Origin: a bacterium
GTDB lineage: Bacteria > Patescibacteriota > Saccharimonadia > Saccharimonadales > SZUA-47
DNA: 39,546 nucleotides
Assembly (NCBI GenBank): GCA_030427365.1
Contig: JAUHWW010000007.1
Span: forward strand, 1 to 39,546
Reading direction: 5' to 3'
Part shown: piece after piece, positions 16,012-21,820 of the stretch
How the letters are laid out: every line of letters begins with the position of its first letter
Numbering within the stretch: position 1 is the stretch's first letter
Notes under the pieces: generated by a model
Told to the model about the DNA's origin: nothing
Seen by the model: the letters and a program-made list of their open reading frames with translations, nothing else
Database searches by the model: none
Position numbers and translations under genes: made by a program

Positions 16012-16017
16012 ATTATA
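16012..16017 (-). promoter_or_regulatory. -10 box of the 15966 gene
   Basis: TATAAT on the minus strand gives a leader of about 40 nt containing AGGAG. A TGTTAACA half-site lies just upstream at about 16029-16036. Confidence 0.5.
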
Positions 16018-16043
16018 CCCTTCTTGGCTGTTAACATTCTTAC

Positions 16044-16068
16044 AATTAGTTAACCTGGTTAACTAATT
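16044..16068. promoter_or_regulatory. 25-bp perfect inverted repeat, probable MarR operator
   Basis: Two 12-bp arms (AATTAGTTAACC and GGTTAACTAATT) flank a single T. It lies in the divergent region between the 15966 and 16199 genes, upstream of the minus-strand -10 at 16012-16017, and a related TGTTAACA sits in between. The TTAAC core fits MarR-family half-sites, and a marR gene is the next minus-strand gene. Confidence 0.65.
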
Positions 16069-16198
16069 TAAACTCTTTCTCTCTCGTTTATTTCCGCAAT
16101 TGTTTTAACAGTTTTTTGGTGAAGATTTTTACAGTGAAGTATTCACTTAATCGTCATGATGATAGTGTTCTCAAAAACAATAATATGACAGGAGTTAT

Positions 16199-16810
16199 AT
16201 GAAGAAAGAAGCAGGAGTAGCAGCTGGTGTTATCATCGCTGTTCTCGTTCTTATCGGGGCTGGAATCGGCCTATACTTTATAGCAACTAATGATGACGAT
16301 GAGGCAATGGAGCCAGAGACATCGCAGCAAGAAGTGTCTGAGCCGACACAAGAGGCTGAAGAAGAAACCGGCAGTAACATAGTCGAAACAGCGCAAGCAA
16401 CACCAAGCCTAAGTACCCTTGTCACTGCGGTTGTAGAAGCTGATCTAGCAGAGACGCTATCAGGCGATGGTCCGTTCACTGTACTTGCACCAGATAATGA
16501 TGCGTTTGCAGCAGCTATCGAAGAGCTCGACACGACTGCAGAAGAGCTGCTCGCACGTGAAGACCTCGCAGATATCCTCACCTACCACGTTATTGCAGGT
16601 AACGTGATGAGCTCAGACCTGGAAGATGGCGCGACCGTTGCGACGGTTCAGGGTGACACATTGACCGTCGAAATCACTGAAGAAGGTGTGTTCTTCGTCG
16701 ACCAGAATGACCGCAGAGCTATGGTGATGACAGCTGATATTGAGACCAGCAATGGTACCGTGCACATCATCGATAACGTCCTCTTGCCAGGCGACGGCAG
16801 CGGCGCGTAA
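16199..16810 (+). CDS. membrane-anchored fasciclin (FAS1) domain protein
   Basis: A 203-residue protein. A hydrophobic anchor at about 8-29, an acidic Glu/Thr linker to about 65, then one FAS1 domain. Its H1 motif is FTVLAPDNDAFAAAIEEL, the central LTYHVIAGNVMSSDL follows, and the H2-type end is NGTVHIIDNVLLP. FAS1 domains mediate adhesion to surfaces, cells or polysaccharide, so a role in host attachment is a fair inference for an epibiont. AGGAG lies about 6 nt before the ATG. It ends at a strong terminator. Confidence 0.92.
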   Translation: MKKEAGVAAGVIIAVLVLIGAGIGLYFIATNDDDEAMEPETSQQEVSEPTQEAEEETGSNIVETAQATPSLSTLVTAVVEADLAETLSGDGPFTVLAPDNDAFAAAIEELDTTAEELLAREDLADILTYHVIAGNVMSSDLEDGATVATVQGDTLTVEITEEGVFFVDQNDRRAMVMTADIETSNGTVHIIDNVLLPGDGSGA

Positions 16811-16833
16811 TACTAACCGCCGCCACGCACAAA

Positions 16834-16867
16834 TCACCCCTTCTGCGAGGAGGGGTGAATTTATTTT
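16834..16867 (+). terminator. intrinsic terminator of the FAS1 gene
   Basis: A 10-bp stem (16834-16843 with 16849-16858) around loop TGCGA, followed by TTTATTTT. Confidence 0.88.
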
Positions 16868-16872
16868 GTATT

Positions 16873-16902
16873 AAAAAGCCGACCCTTAGTTGGGTCGGCT
16901 TT
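16873..16902 (-). terminator. intrinsic terminator of the ncRNA-tRNA-small protein transcript
   Basis: An 11-bp stem (16875-16885 with 16892-16902) around a 6-nt loop. The U-run lies on the minus strand, so it ends transcription coming from the tRNA and the small protein gene. Confidence 0.85.
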
Positions 16903-16918
16903 GTTGAACTAGCTAGCT

Positions 16919-17068
16919 TCAAGCTAGGCTAGCGCACTCTTTGCACAATGACTTTCCGCCAGTGCCAGCACGCAGGTTTTCACGCTCAATATTGTTGCCT
17001 GTATTGCAATCAGTATTGTTGTGGTAAACCCACTGCTTGATAGAGTGCCAAGGTGAGCGTCTACCCAT
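16919..17068 (-). CDS. 49-residue Cys/His-rich small protein downstream of the tRNA
   Basis: It starts MGRRSPWHSIKQW. A compact metal-binding-like core follows: YHNNTDCNTGNNI, then GTGGKSLCKEC. One Cys, a CxxC pair and two His could make a zinc site. The TGNN...R.GTGGK.LC..C pattern looks conserved, but I cannot name a family; an HNH-like or zinc-ribbon fold is possible. The frame stays open upstream to an ATG at 17155 that uses the last A of the tRNA CCA (78 residues). That part forms hairpins and looks non-coding, so I prefer 17068, where only a weak GGGG precedes the ATG. It shares a transcript with the tRNA. Confidence 0.55.
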   Translation of the reverse strand: MGRRSPWHSIKQWVYHNNTDCNTGNNIERENLRAGTGGKSLCKECASLA

Positions 17069-17154
17069 GACTTGACCCCATTTAAATACTCTTACCAAGA
17101 GTTTAACGGAGAGTCGACCTACTCTCTCGTGAAGCATTACTATTAATGGCTTCA

Positions 17155-17232
17155 TGGGGTGACATACCGGATTCGAACCGGTGACCTTCTGGGATCCAGC
17201 CAGACGCTCTAACCAACTAAGCTAATGTCACC
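17155..17232 (-). tRNA. tRNA with G-1:C73 and anticodon GGA by position (anomalous)
   Basis: A complete cloverleaf on the minus strand. The acceptor is GTGACAT/ATGTCAC (17231-17225 with 17165-17159). The D-stem is GCTT/GAGC, the anticodon stem TCTGG/CCAGA, the variable loop AGGTC, and the T-arm ACCGG-TTCGAAT-CCGGT. Discriminator C73 and an encoded CCA (17157-17155) follow. G at 17232 can pair with C73, the hallmark of bacterial tRNA-His. The anticodon loop is CTGGATC, giving anticodon GGA (17197-17195), a serine anticodon. But the variable loop is short, unlike tRNA-Ser, and position 37 is U, whereas a purine is usual. It is either a divergent tRNA with unusual decoding or a tRNA used outside translation. 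Confidence 0.75.
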
Positions 17233-17236
17233 ATAT

Positions 17237-17418
17237 ATTGGGAAATAAAATAGACCCAATGGAGCGGTTATGAAAGGGCAACTACAAAGGTTTGTTGTTT
17301 ACACGCCTGGAGAGCGTGGACAATAAGCCCTTTGCATACCCGCACCATCGAGTCTATGACTCAAACACCTGATACTCCTTTGTAGTTTTTGTCTCTGCTT
17401 TTAAAGTACTTCCCCAGT
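17237..17418 (-). ncRNA. structured RNA with a predicted pseudoknot upstream of the tRNA
   Basis: The predicted start is about 17418, seven nt after a consensus -10. Helix A pairs 17386-17377 with 17290-17281 (10 bp, perfect). Helix B pairs 17346-17327 with 17279-17261 (about 17-18 bp with mismatches and one bulge). The order A-B-A'-B' makes them a pseudoknot or two mutually exclusive folds. Small hairpins fill the gaps: 17362-17350 (GAGUC/GACUC) and 17318-17302 (CACGC/GCGUG). A hairpin at 17260-17237 separates it from the tRNA. I could not match it to SRP RNA, tmRNA, RNase P RNA or a riboswitch class. It may be processed from the tRNA by RNase P. Confidence 0.55.
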
Positions 17419-17424
17419 GCCCTT

Positions 17425-17454
17425 ATTATATTGAAAAAAATGAAATATTGTCAA
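17425..17454 (-). promoter_or_regulatory. near-consensus sigma70-type promoter for the ncRNA-tRNA transcript
   Basis: TTGACA (17454-17449) and TATAAT (17430-17425) with an 18-nt spacer. It is the best promoter in the window, typical of stable RNA genes. Confidence 0.8.
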
Positions 17455-17464
17455 ATGCTGCGTA

Positions 17465-17560
17465 AAAGTAAAAAGCCTCCACAGATGTGAAGGCGTTTTA
17501 CTTGGATCCCAGAAGGGTTTTAAGCCGTAAAAACGGCTATTGCTATCCCTCACCAATAGA
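17465..17560 (-). ncRNA. small terminated RNA with 14-nt complementarity to the tRNA anticodon arm
   Basis: A predicted RNA of about 95 nt. It starts about 7 nt after a TATTAT box and ends at the hairpin 17494-17475 followed by UUUUU. It contains a small hairpin (AGCCG/CGGCU near 17522-17538) and an A-rich single-stranded stretch. In this stretch, 17516-17503 reads CCTTCTGGGATCCA, the exact complement of tRNA positions U33 to the variable loop (17198-17185). No function is known. A 64-residue frame crossing this region is probably fortuitous. Confidence 0.5.
17470..17494 (-). terminator. terminator of the small antisense RNA
   Basis: GCCUUCACA and UGUGGAGGC close over a tiny loop and are followed by UUUUU on the minus strand. 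It separates the small RNA from the next promoter. Confidence 0.8.
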
Positions 17561-17566
17561 GAAATA

Positions 17567-17595
17567 ATAATAGCAGTTCTTTTGCTTGTCGTCAA
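17567..17595 (-). promoter_or_regulatory. sigma70-type promoter of the small antisense RNA
   Basis: TTGACG (17595-17590) and TATTAT (17572-17567) with a 17-nt spacer on the minus strand. Confidence 0.65.
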
Positions 17596-17630
17596 TATTA
17601 TTTTAAAGTGCTCGTGTTTTTGTTTTTGTT

Positions 17631-17656
17631 AAAAAAATCCGAACCTAAATCCGGAT
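17631..17656 (-). terminator. intrinsic terminator downstream of aspS
   Basis: A 7-bp stem (AUCCGGA/UUCGGAU, one G-U pair) is followed by seven U on the minus strand. A TATAAT at 17718-17713 could start a separate RNA of about 75 nt ending here; its -35 is poor. I see nothing else in 17657-17756. Confidence 0.75.
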
Positions 17657-17756
17657 GACCTACTTACCGACTGGTTACGTTTGGCATTGAACAGTACCCT
17701 TTTATTGATTTCATTATACATGACTGTCAACTATTTATGACAAAGTATGTGTAGAG

Positions 17757-19502
17757 CTAGTTATCCACTACTCTTATGCTTAATTCATCGAGTAGTTTTT
17801 CTTCGACTCGACTTGGGGAGCCGGTCATGACGTCGACACCTGAGCCGTTTTTCGGAAAAGCGATGACTTCGCGAATGTTATCTTCGCTCATCAGCTCCAT
17901 AAACATGCGGTCGATACCGAACGCGCAACCTGCATGCGGCGGTGCACCATATTTGAATGCACCGATCATGGCGCCAAACTTTTCGTTCACGTAAGCTTCG
18001 TCGTAGCCGAGCACACTAAAGGCCTTGTACATGACTTCTGGGCGGTGGTTTCGGACGCTACCCGAGCAAATTTCGTAGCCGTTCATCACCATGTCGTACT
18101 GATCCGCGACAATGTTTTCTTTGTCTTCTCTATCAAACGCTTCTGCGCCGCCTTTTGGCATTGAGAATGGGTTGTGACCAAAGTCAAGCTTGCCATCTTC
18201 TTCTTCGTAAAAAGGAAAGTCGACAATCCAGGCCAGTGCAACAACCTCAGGATCTTTGAGCTCAAGCACGTCACCAAAATGACTACGCAAATCACCAAGC
18301 ACTTTGTTGACGACTTTTCGCTCGTCGCTGCCAAAGAAAATCGTATCACCGTCTTTCGCCGCTGTTTTTTCGAGGATTTTTGCGAGGTCTTCATCACTGA
18401 AAAACTTTGCAATCGCCCCGCCGGCTTTACCGCCTTCTACTGTCATATATGGCAGACCACCGGCGCCGGATTTTTTGGCGCGTTCGGTGAGTTTATCAAT
18501 TTCTGAGCGGCTAAATGATTTACTTACGGCAATTGCTTTTACAGCGCCTCCCTTTTCTATCGCGCCGGAAAACACCCCAAAACCGCAGTTTTTTAGCTCA
18601 TCAGTAAGGTCGACGAGCTCCATCTCGTAGCGTAGATCTGGTTTGTCAGATCCAAAACGATCCATTGCTTCTTCGTACGGAATGCGTGGCACGTCGTCGA
18701 ACAACAATTTCTTGCCAGCAAAATCGGTCACGAGTGACTTTATGAGTGGCTCTGTCATTGAGCGAACGATTTCACCATCCTCAACAAACGACATTTCTAA
18801 GTCGAGCTGGTAGAACTCGCCATACAAACGATCGGCCCGAGGATCCTCGTCGCGGAAACACGTCGCCATCTGGTAATACCGTGGTACACCGCCAACCATC
18901 AACAGTTGCTTAAATTGCTGCGGTGCTTGCGGCAGCGCGTAAAACTGACCTGGGTGCAACCGTGAAGGCACCAGGAAGTCACGCGCTCCTTCTGGAGACG
19001 AGTTCGCCAAAATTGGTGTCGTCACTTCGGTAAATTCATTTTCTTCCATGAATGCGCGCATCATCGAAAAGTATTCGGCACGCTTTTTCAGCATGTGCTG
19101 CATCTTATCGCGCCTAAGATCGAGATAGCGATATTTCAGGCGATGTTCCTCTGATATGTTTTGATCTGAGTTCACCTGTATCGGCAAAGCTTCTGATGTG
19201 TTGAGCACGCGAATTGACTCGACCATAATTTCGACATCACCAGTCGGAATGTTTGGATTTTTAAGCTCTGCTGCTCGCTCAGCGACACTGCCGGTCGCCT
19301 CAATGACATACTCATCACGCAATCCTTCTGCCAGCGTGAAGCTGTCAGAATCAGCATCAATCGTGAGCTGCACAATTCCTTTATGATCACGCAGATCAAT
19401 AAAAATCAGGCCGCCATGATCGCGGCGTGAGTTCACCCACCCTTGCACGAGTACTTTTTCGCCTTTTTGTTTTGTCGTTTCAATAGATACTGTTCGTTTC
19501 AT
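17757..19502 (-). CDS. aspS: aspartyl-tRNA synthetase, bacterial type
   Basis: A class II aminoacyl-tRNA synthetase charging tRNA-Asp, 581 residues. The N-terminal OB anticodon domain reads VQGWVNSRRDHGGLIFIDLRDHKG. The flipping-loop region SPEGARDFLVPSR and PQAPQQFKQLLMVGG follow. Class II motif 2 is YQMATCFRDEDPRADR and motif 3 ends GIDRMFMELMSE. The bacterial GAD insertion lies between. Whether it also serves tRNA-Asn cannot be told. I prefer the ATG at 19502, preceded by GGGGA, over 19514, which has no ribosome site. The long leader at 19515-19620 can fold into an extended hairpin. Confidence 0.96.
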   Translation of the reverse strand: MKRTVSIETTKQKGEKVLVQGWVNSRRDHGGLIFIDLRDHKGIVQLTIDADSDSFTLAEGLRDEYVIEATGSVAERAAELKNPNIPTGDVEIMVESIRVLNTSEALPIQVNSDQNISEEHRLKYRYLDLRRDKMQHMLKKRAEYFSMMRAFMEENEFTEVTTPILANSSPEGARDFLVPSRLHPGQFYALPQAPQQFKQLLMVGGVPRYYQMATCFRDEDPRADRLYGEFYQLDLEMSFVEDGEIVRSMTEPLIKSLVTDFAGKKLLFDDVPRIPYEEAMDRFGSDKPDLRYEMELVDLTDELKNCGFGVFSGAIEKGGAVKAIAVSKSFSRSEIDKLTERAKKSGAGGLPYMTVEGGKAGGAIAKFFSDEDLAKILEKTAAKDGDTIFFGSDERKVVNKVLGDLRSHFGDVLELKDPEVVALAWIVDFPFYEEEDGKLDFGHNPFSMPKGGAEAFDREDKENIVADQYDMVMNGYEICSGSVRNHRPEVMYKAFSVLGYDEAYVNEKFGAMIGAFKYGAPPHAGCAFGIDRMFMELMSEDNIREVIAFPKNGSGVDVMTGSPSRVEEKLLDELSIRVVDN

Positions 19503-19514
19503 TGTAATCCCCAT

Positions 19515-19620
19515 AGGAGTTATTTGACGTTGCTCTGATGTCGCCCAATAGCACTCTAGCCCGAGCAGCTAGCGCTGTGGGCGTCGATTCATATCAGATA
19601 GGTCAACGTGTCTCATCAGG
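19515..19620 (-). ncRNA. structured 5' leader of aspS
   Basis: The leader of about 105 nt can form one long interrupted hairpin. From outside in: ACGUUG with CAACGU, UCUGAU with AUCAGA, CGCCCA with UGGGCG, AGCGCU with AGUGCU, and a small apical stem. An upstream CUGAUG competes for the same AUCAGA arm, giving an alternative fold. There is no T-box consensus (no UGGNACC-type bulge) and no terminator. It may control translation of aspS. Confidence 0.5.
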
Positions 19621-19624
19621 GGTG

Positions 19625-19633
19625 ATTATAGCA
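19625..19633 (-). promoter_or_regulatory. extended -10 promoter of aspS
   Basis: TGC-TATAAT on the minus strand, immediately after the stop codon of the CNNM/CBS gene. The -35 region is weak (TTCAAG). Confidence 0.65.
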
Positions 19634-19634
19634 G

Positions 19635-20708
19635 CTACTTCTCTGCTTGAACAGCGGGCTGCGCTGATTTCTGTGACGCTCGGATGCCAGAGTGTTGTTG
19701 ATGCTCCTCGTCAGCAAGACTTTTGGCGACTTTGCGCAAGTCGTCATGCTCATCAAACTCATCGACAATCTCTTTGCCAATGATTTCTTCTAGCACGTCT
19801 TCGATGGTCAACACGCCGACAAATTCTTCAAAATTGTTGACCACTACGAACAAATGATGGCGAAGTTTCAGAAACGCTCTGAGCGCATGATCAAGTGACT
19901 GCTCTTCGTGGACGTAACGAACGTCTTTCTGCATGAGATCCTTTACTGTCTTACTTCCCTGCTCGCCGATGAGATCGTGCAAGTAGAGTGTACCGACAAA
20001 ATTATCATGCTTCTTGTCGGCAACGACCGGGAAGCGCGAGTGGCCTGATTTGTGCAATTCGTCCATAAGCAATGGGCCAACTTTGTCACCTTGCTCGACC
20101 AACGTAACGACCTTACGCGGTGTCATGACATCGCGAATTTTCTTATCGCCAAATTCAAGCACCTTGCGGATCATACGCGCCTCATCGGCAGCAATATCGC
20201 TGTTTTTTGACAATTCCTGGCCGTCAAACATTCGCTGCAGCTCTTCTTTGCTGTATATCACTTGCTGTTCGTTGCCAATCCACGCGCTAAATAAATGGCC
20301 GAGGCCGCGCGTCACAGGGCCCGTAAAGCGCATCAGCCTTGTCAGAACTGGGTGGAGCTTGGCTGCGGTCCAAATCACATTTTTCTTGATGTAGACCATC
20401 GGTAAGAGCTCGCCAAACAGCAAGATCACGATAGTCGAAAGCAACACCGCCAGAGCACCAGTGATACGTGAATTGACCAATACGACAATGGTGGTGTTTG
20501 CCAAAACGTTCACGATGAGAAGGCTCGACATCAACTCAAAACGCTGCGCATGCATGCTGAACACAAGCTTCGCGTTTTTGTCGCCAAACTGCGCTTTGCG
20601 CTTTAAATGATAACGATTTAATGAGAATATGCCGCTGCTGATCCCAGCACAAAGAGCCGATATACCCACAGCGCAGATAAGAACCAGAGCGTAAGCAAGA
20701 TCATTCAT
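19635..20708 (-). CDS. CNNM/CBS-domain membrane protein (HlyC/CorC-related)
   Basis: A 357-residue protein. A DUF21/CNNM membrane domain with about four hydrophobic segments covers residues 1-130. A cytoplasmic CBS pair (Bateman module) follows: IRDVMTPRKVVTLV...HSRFPVVADKKHDNFVGTLYLHDL and VKDLMQKDVRYV...HLFVVVNNFEEFVGVLTIEDVLEEIIG. Relatives move or sense divalent cations and may bind adenine nucleotides. The usual C-terminal CorC/HlyC domain is missing; a short Gln/Ala tail replaces it. Upstream in-frame ATG (20726) and TTG (20744) codons exist. I chose 20708 because GACAAT lies 6 nt before it and the hydrophobic region starts there. Confidence 0.88.
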   Translation of the reverse strand: MNDLAYALVLICAVGISALCAGISSGIFSLNRYHLKRKAQFGDKNAKLVFSMHAQRFELMSSLLIVNVLANTTIVVLVNSRITGALAVLLSTIVILLFGELLPMVYIKKNVIWTAAKLHPVLTRLMRFTGPVTRGLGHLFSAWIGNEQQVIYSKEELQRMFDGQELSKNSDIAADEARMIRKVLEFGDKKIRDVMTPRKVVTLVEQGDKVGPLLMDELHKSGHSRFPVVADKKHDNFVGTLYLHDLIGEQGSKTVKDLMQKDVRYVHEEQSLDHALRAFLKLRHHLFVVVNNFEEFVGVLTIEDVLEEIIGKEIVDEFDEHDDLRKVAKSLADEEHQQHSGIRASQKSAQPAVQAEK

Positions 20709-20714
20709 GTGACC

Positions 20715-20720
20715 ATTGTC
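20715..20720 (-). promoter_or_regulatory. possible -10 for a leaderless CNNM/CBS transcript
   Basis: GACAAT on the minus strand, 6 nt before the ATG at 20708. It matches the consensus at 4 of 6 positions. Confidence 0.3.
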
Positions 20721-20794
20721 GCGCATATGTAGCGCTAGGTGCAAGTAGGCATGAGATAGTAAACTATAGTTATAGAAGCTAAATAGAGGTTGGT

Positions 20795-21523
20795 ATGAAG
20801 CAAATCATTATTATTTCATTATTAGTTATCGGTATTATTGGCGGCGCCGTACTGCTGGGTGGCGGTGAAGACACCGCGGAAGGAACAGCATCAAACCATT
20901 TTTATGGACAGGAAACTGCTGAGGTGGTTATCACTGAGTTCGGTGATTTTGAATGTCCAGCATGTGCACAGTTCTACACTGTTTTCTCTCAGGTAAAAGA
21001 AGCTTACCAAGACGAAGTACGATTCGAATACAAGCACTTCCCACTCGTGCAAATCCATCCAAACGCAATTGCTGCTCACCGCGCCGCAGAGGCGGCAGGC
21101 AACCAAGGCAAATTCTGGGAAATGCATGATTTGCTGTATGAACGACAAAATGCCTGGCGCTCAACCGGCACGGCAAGCAACAATCCAGCAGAAATTTTTG
21201 AGGGCTACGCCGAAGAACTCCAGCTCGACCTTGAACAGTACCGCACCGATGTCCGCGCGAGCGAAACGATTAGCACAGTCAATGCCGACATTGCTGAAGG
21301 AAGAAATATAGGTGTCGAGAGCACACCAACCTTCCTGCTGAATGGTGAAATTATCTCTGATATAAACCAGCTTGCGACAGTCGAAGGCTTCAGCAGCTTT
21401 ATCGATGATGCACTAGCTGAAGCCAACGGTTCTGCTGGAAATGAAAACGCCGCCCCGGATGAAACCGAAGGCGACGAAGCCGTGACAAAGCCTGAAGACC
21501 AAGAAGCTGATTCAGCTAACTAA
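20795..21523 (+). CDS. DsbA-like thiol-disulfide oxidoreductase, membrane-anchored
   Basis: A 242-residue protein of the DsbA/Thioredoxin_4 family. A hydrophobic N-terminus (IIIISLLVIGIIGGAVLL) anchors it outside the membrane. The active site FECPAC places redox cysteines at 54 and 57, and the cis-Pro loop is ESTPTF near residue 172. The intervening helical insertion (HRAAEAAGNQGKFWEMHDLLY) is typical. It should oxidise or isomerise disulfides in exported proteins. A Glu/Asp-rich tail of about 30 residues follows the fold. The ribosome site is AGAGG, about 6 nt upstream. Confidence 0.92.
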   Translation: MKQIIIISLLVIGIIGGAVLLGGGEDTAEGTASNHFYGQETAEVVITEFGDFECPACAQFYTVFSQVKEAYQDEVRFEYKHFPLVQIHPNAIAAHRAAEAAGNQGKFWEMHDLLYERQNAWRSTGTASNNPAEIFEGYAEELQLDLEQYRTDVRASETISTVNADIAEGRNIGVESTPTFLLNGEIISDINQLATVEGFSSFIDDALAEANGSAGNENAAPDETEGDEAVTKPEDQEADSAN

Positions 21524-21612
21524 TAGGTCATAAATTCTCGCCAAGACTCCCGCTTGACGGTTACTTTGATGCGTTTTGTTTTGCTGCGCGGCGCAGATAT
21601 TTTTATTGGCAT
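21520..21612 (-). CDS. candidate 30-residue basic protein
   Basis: Convergent with and overlapping the end of the DsbA-like gene by 4 nt. The peptide begins MPIKISAPRSKTKRIKVTV and ends WREFMTY; eight Lys/Arg in 20 residues suggests nucleic-acid or ribosome binding. GGGGTGG lies just upstream of the ATG, and a good minus-strand promoter is at 21738-21766. However, the hairpin that probably terminates the DsbA-like transcript lies inside this frame, so coding is uncertain. Confidence 0.35.
   Translation of the reverse strand: MPIKISAPRSKTKRIKVTVKRESWREFMTY
21584..21607 (+). terminator. probable terminator of the DsbA-like gene
   Basis: CTGCG-CGG-CGCAG stem-loop followed by ATATTTTTATT. Confidence 0.55.
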
Positions 21613-21737
21613 GATGCCACCCCGTTACCCGACGGCACGCAAAATTTTCGCTACTTTGCGTACTTCGATTTTTGTTTAGGTTGTTTTTATCTTTTCGCTC
21701 GCAAGTCTCTCAATATAAGACTTCAAAAAGTACTTTT

Positions 21738-21766
21738 AGAATACCCCGAATCAATTTTCCCGTCAA
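21738..21766 (-). promoter_or_regulatory. minus-strand promoter in the DsbA-KefB gap
   Basis: TTGACG (21766-21761) and TATTCT (21743-21738) with a 17-nt spacer. The transcript would have about 120 nt of leader, with hairpins, before the 30-residue frame at 21612. It may instead be a non-coding RNA. Confidence 0.5.
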
Positions 21767-21775
21767 CACTTCTTA

Positions 21776-21784
21776 TGCTAAAAT
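21776..21784 (+). promoter_or_regulatory. extended -10 promoter of the KefB-like gene
   Basis: TGC-TAAAAT about 37 nt before the ATG at 21821. Confidence 0.55.
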
Positions 21785-21820
21785 TTAGATAATTTCACAA
21801 CACAAACATTACAAGGGCAT

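Noticed and set aside
17237-17418. Fluoride riboswitch, because of CAUAACCGCUCC
   Set aside because: The matching 5' GGxGAUGG core and the pseudoknot spacing are absent, and the downstream gene is a tRNA.
17185-17516. Integration (att) site formed by the duplicated tRNA segment
   Set aside because: The copies are inverted, not direct, only about 300 bp apart, and no integrase or element lies between them.
17401-17595. Minus-strand 64-codon frame across the sRNA and second promoter
   Set aside because: It spans a terminator hairpin and a consensus promoter, has no ribosome site, and looks like low-information sequence, so the RNA interpretation is better.
19515-19620. Hammerhead ribozyme or T-box in the aspS leader
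   Set aside because: CUGAUGA occurs, but the required GAAA and stem order are missing; no T-box antiterminator consensus is present.
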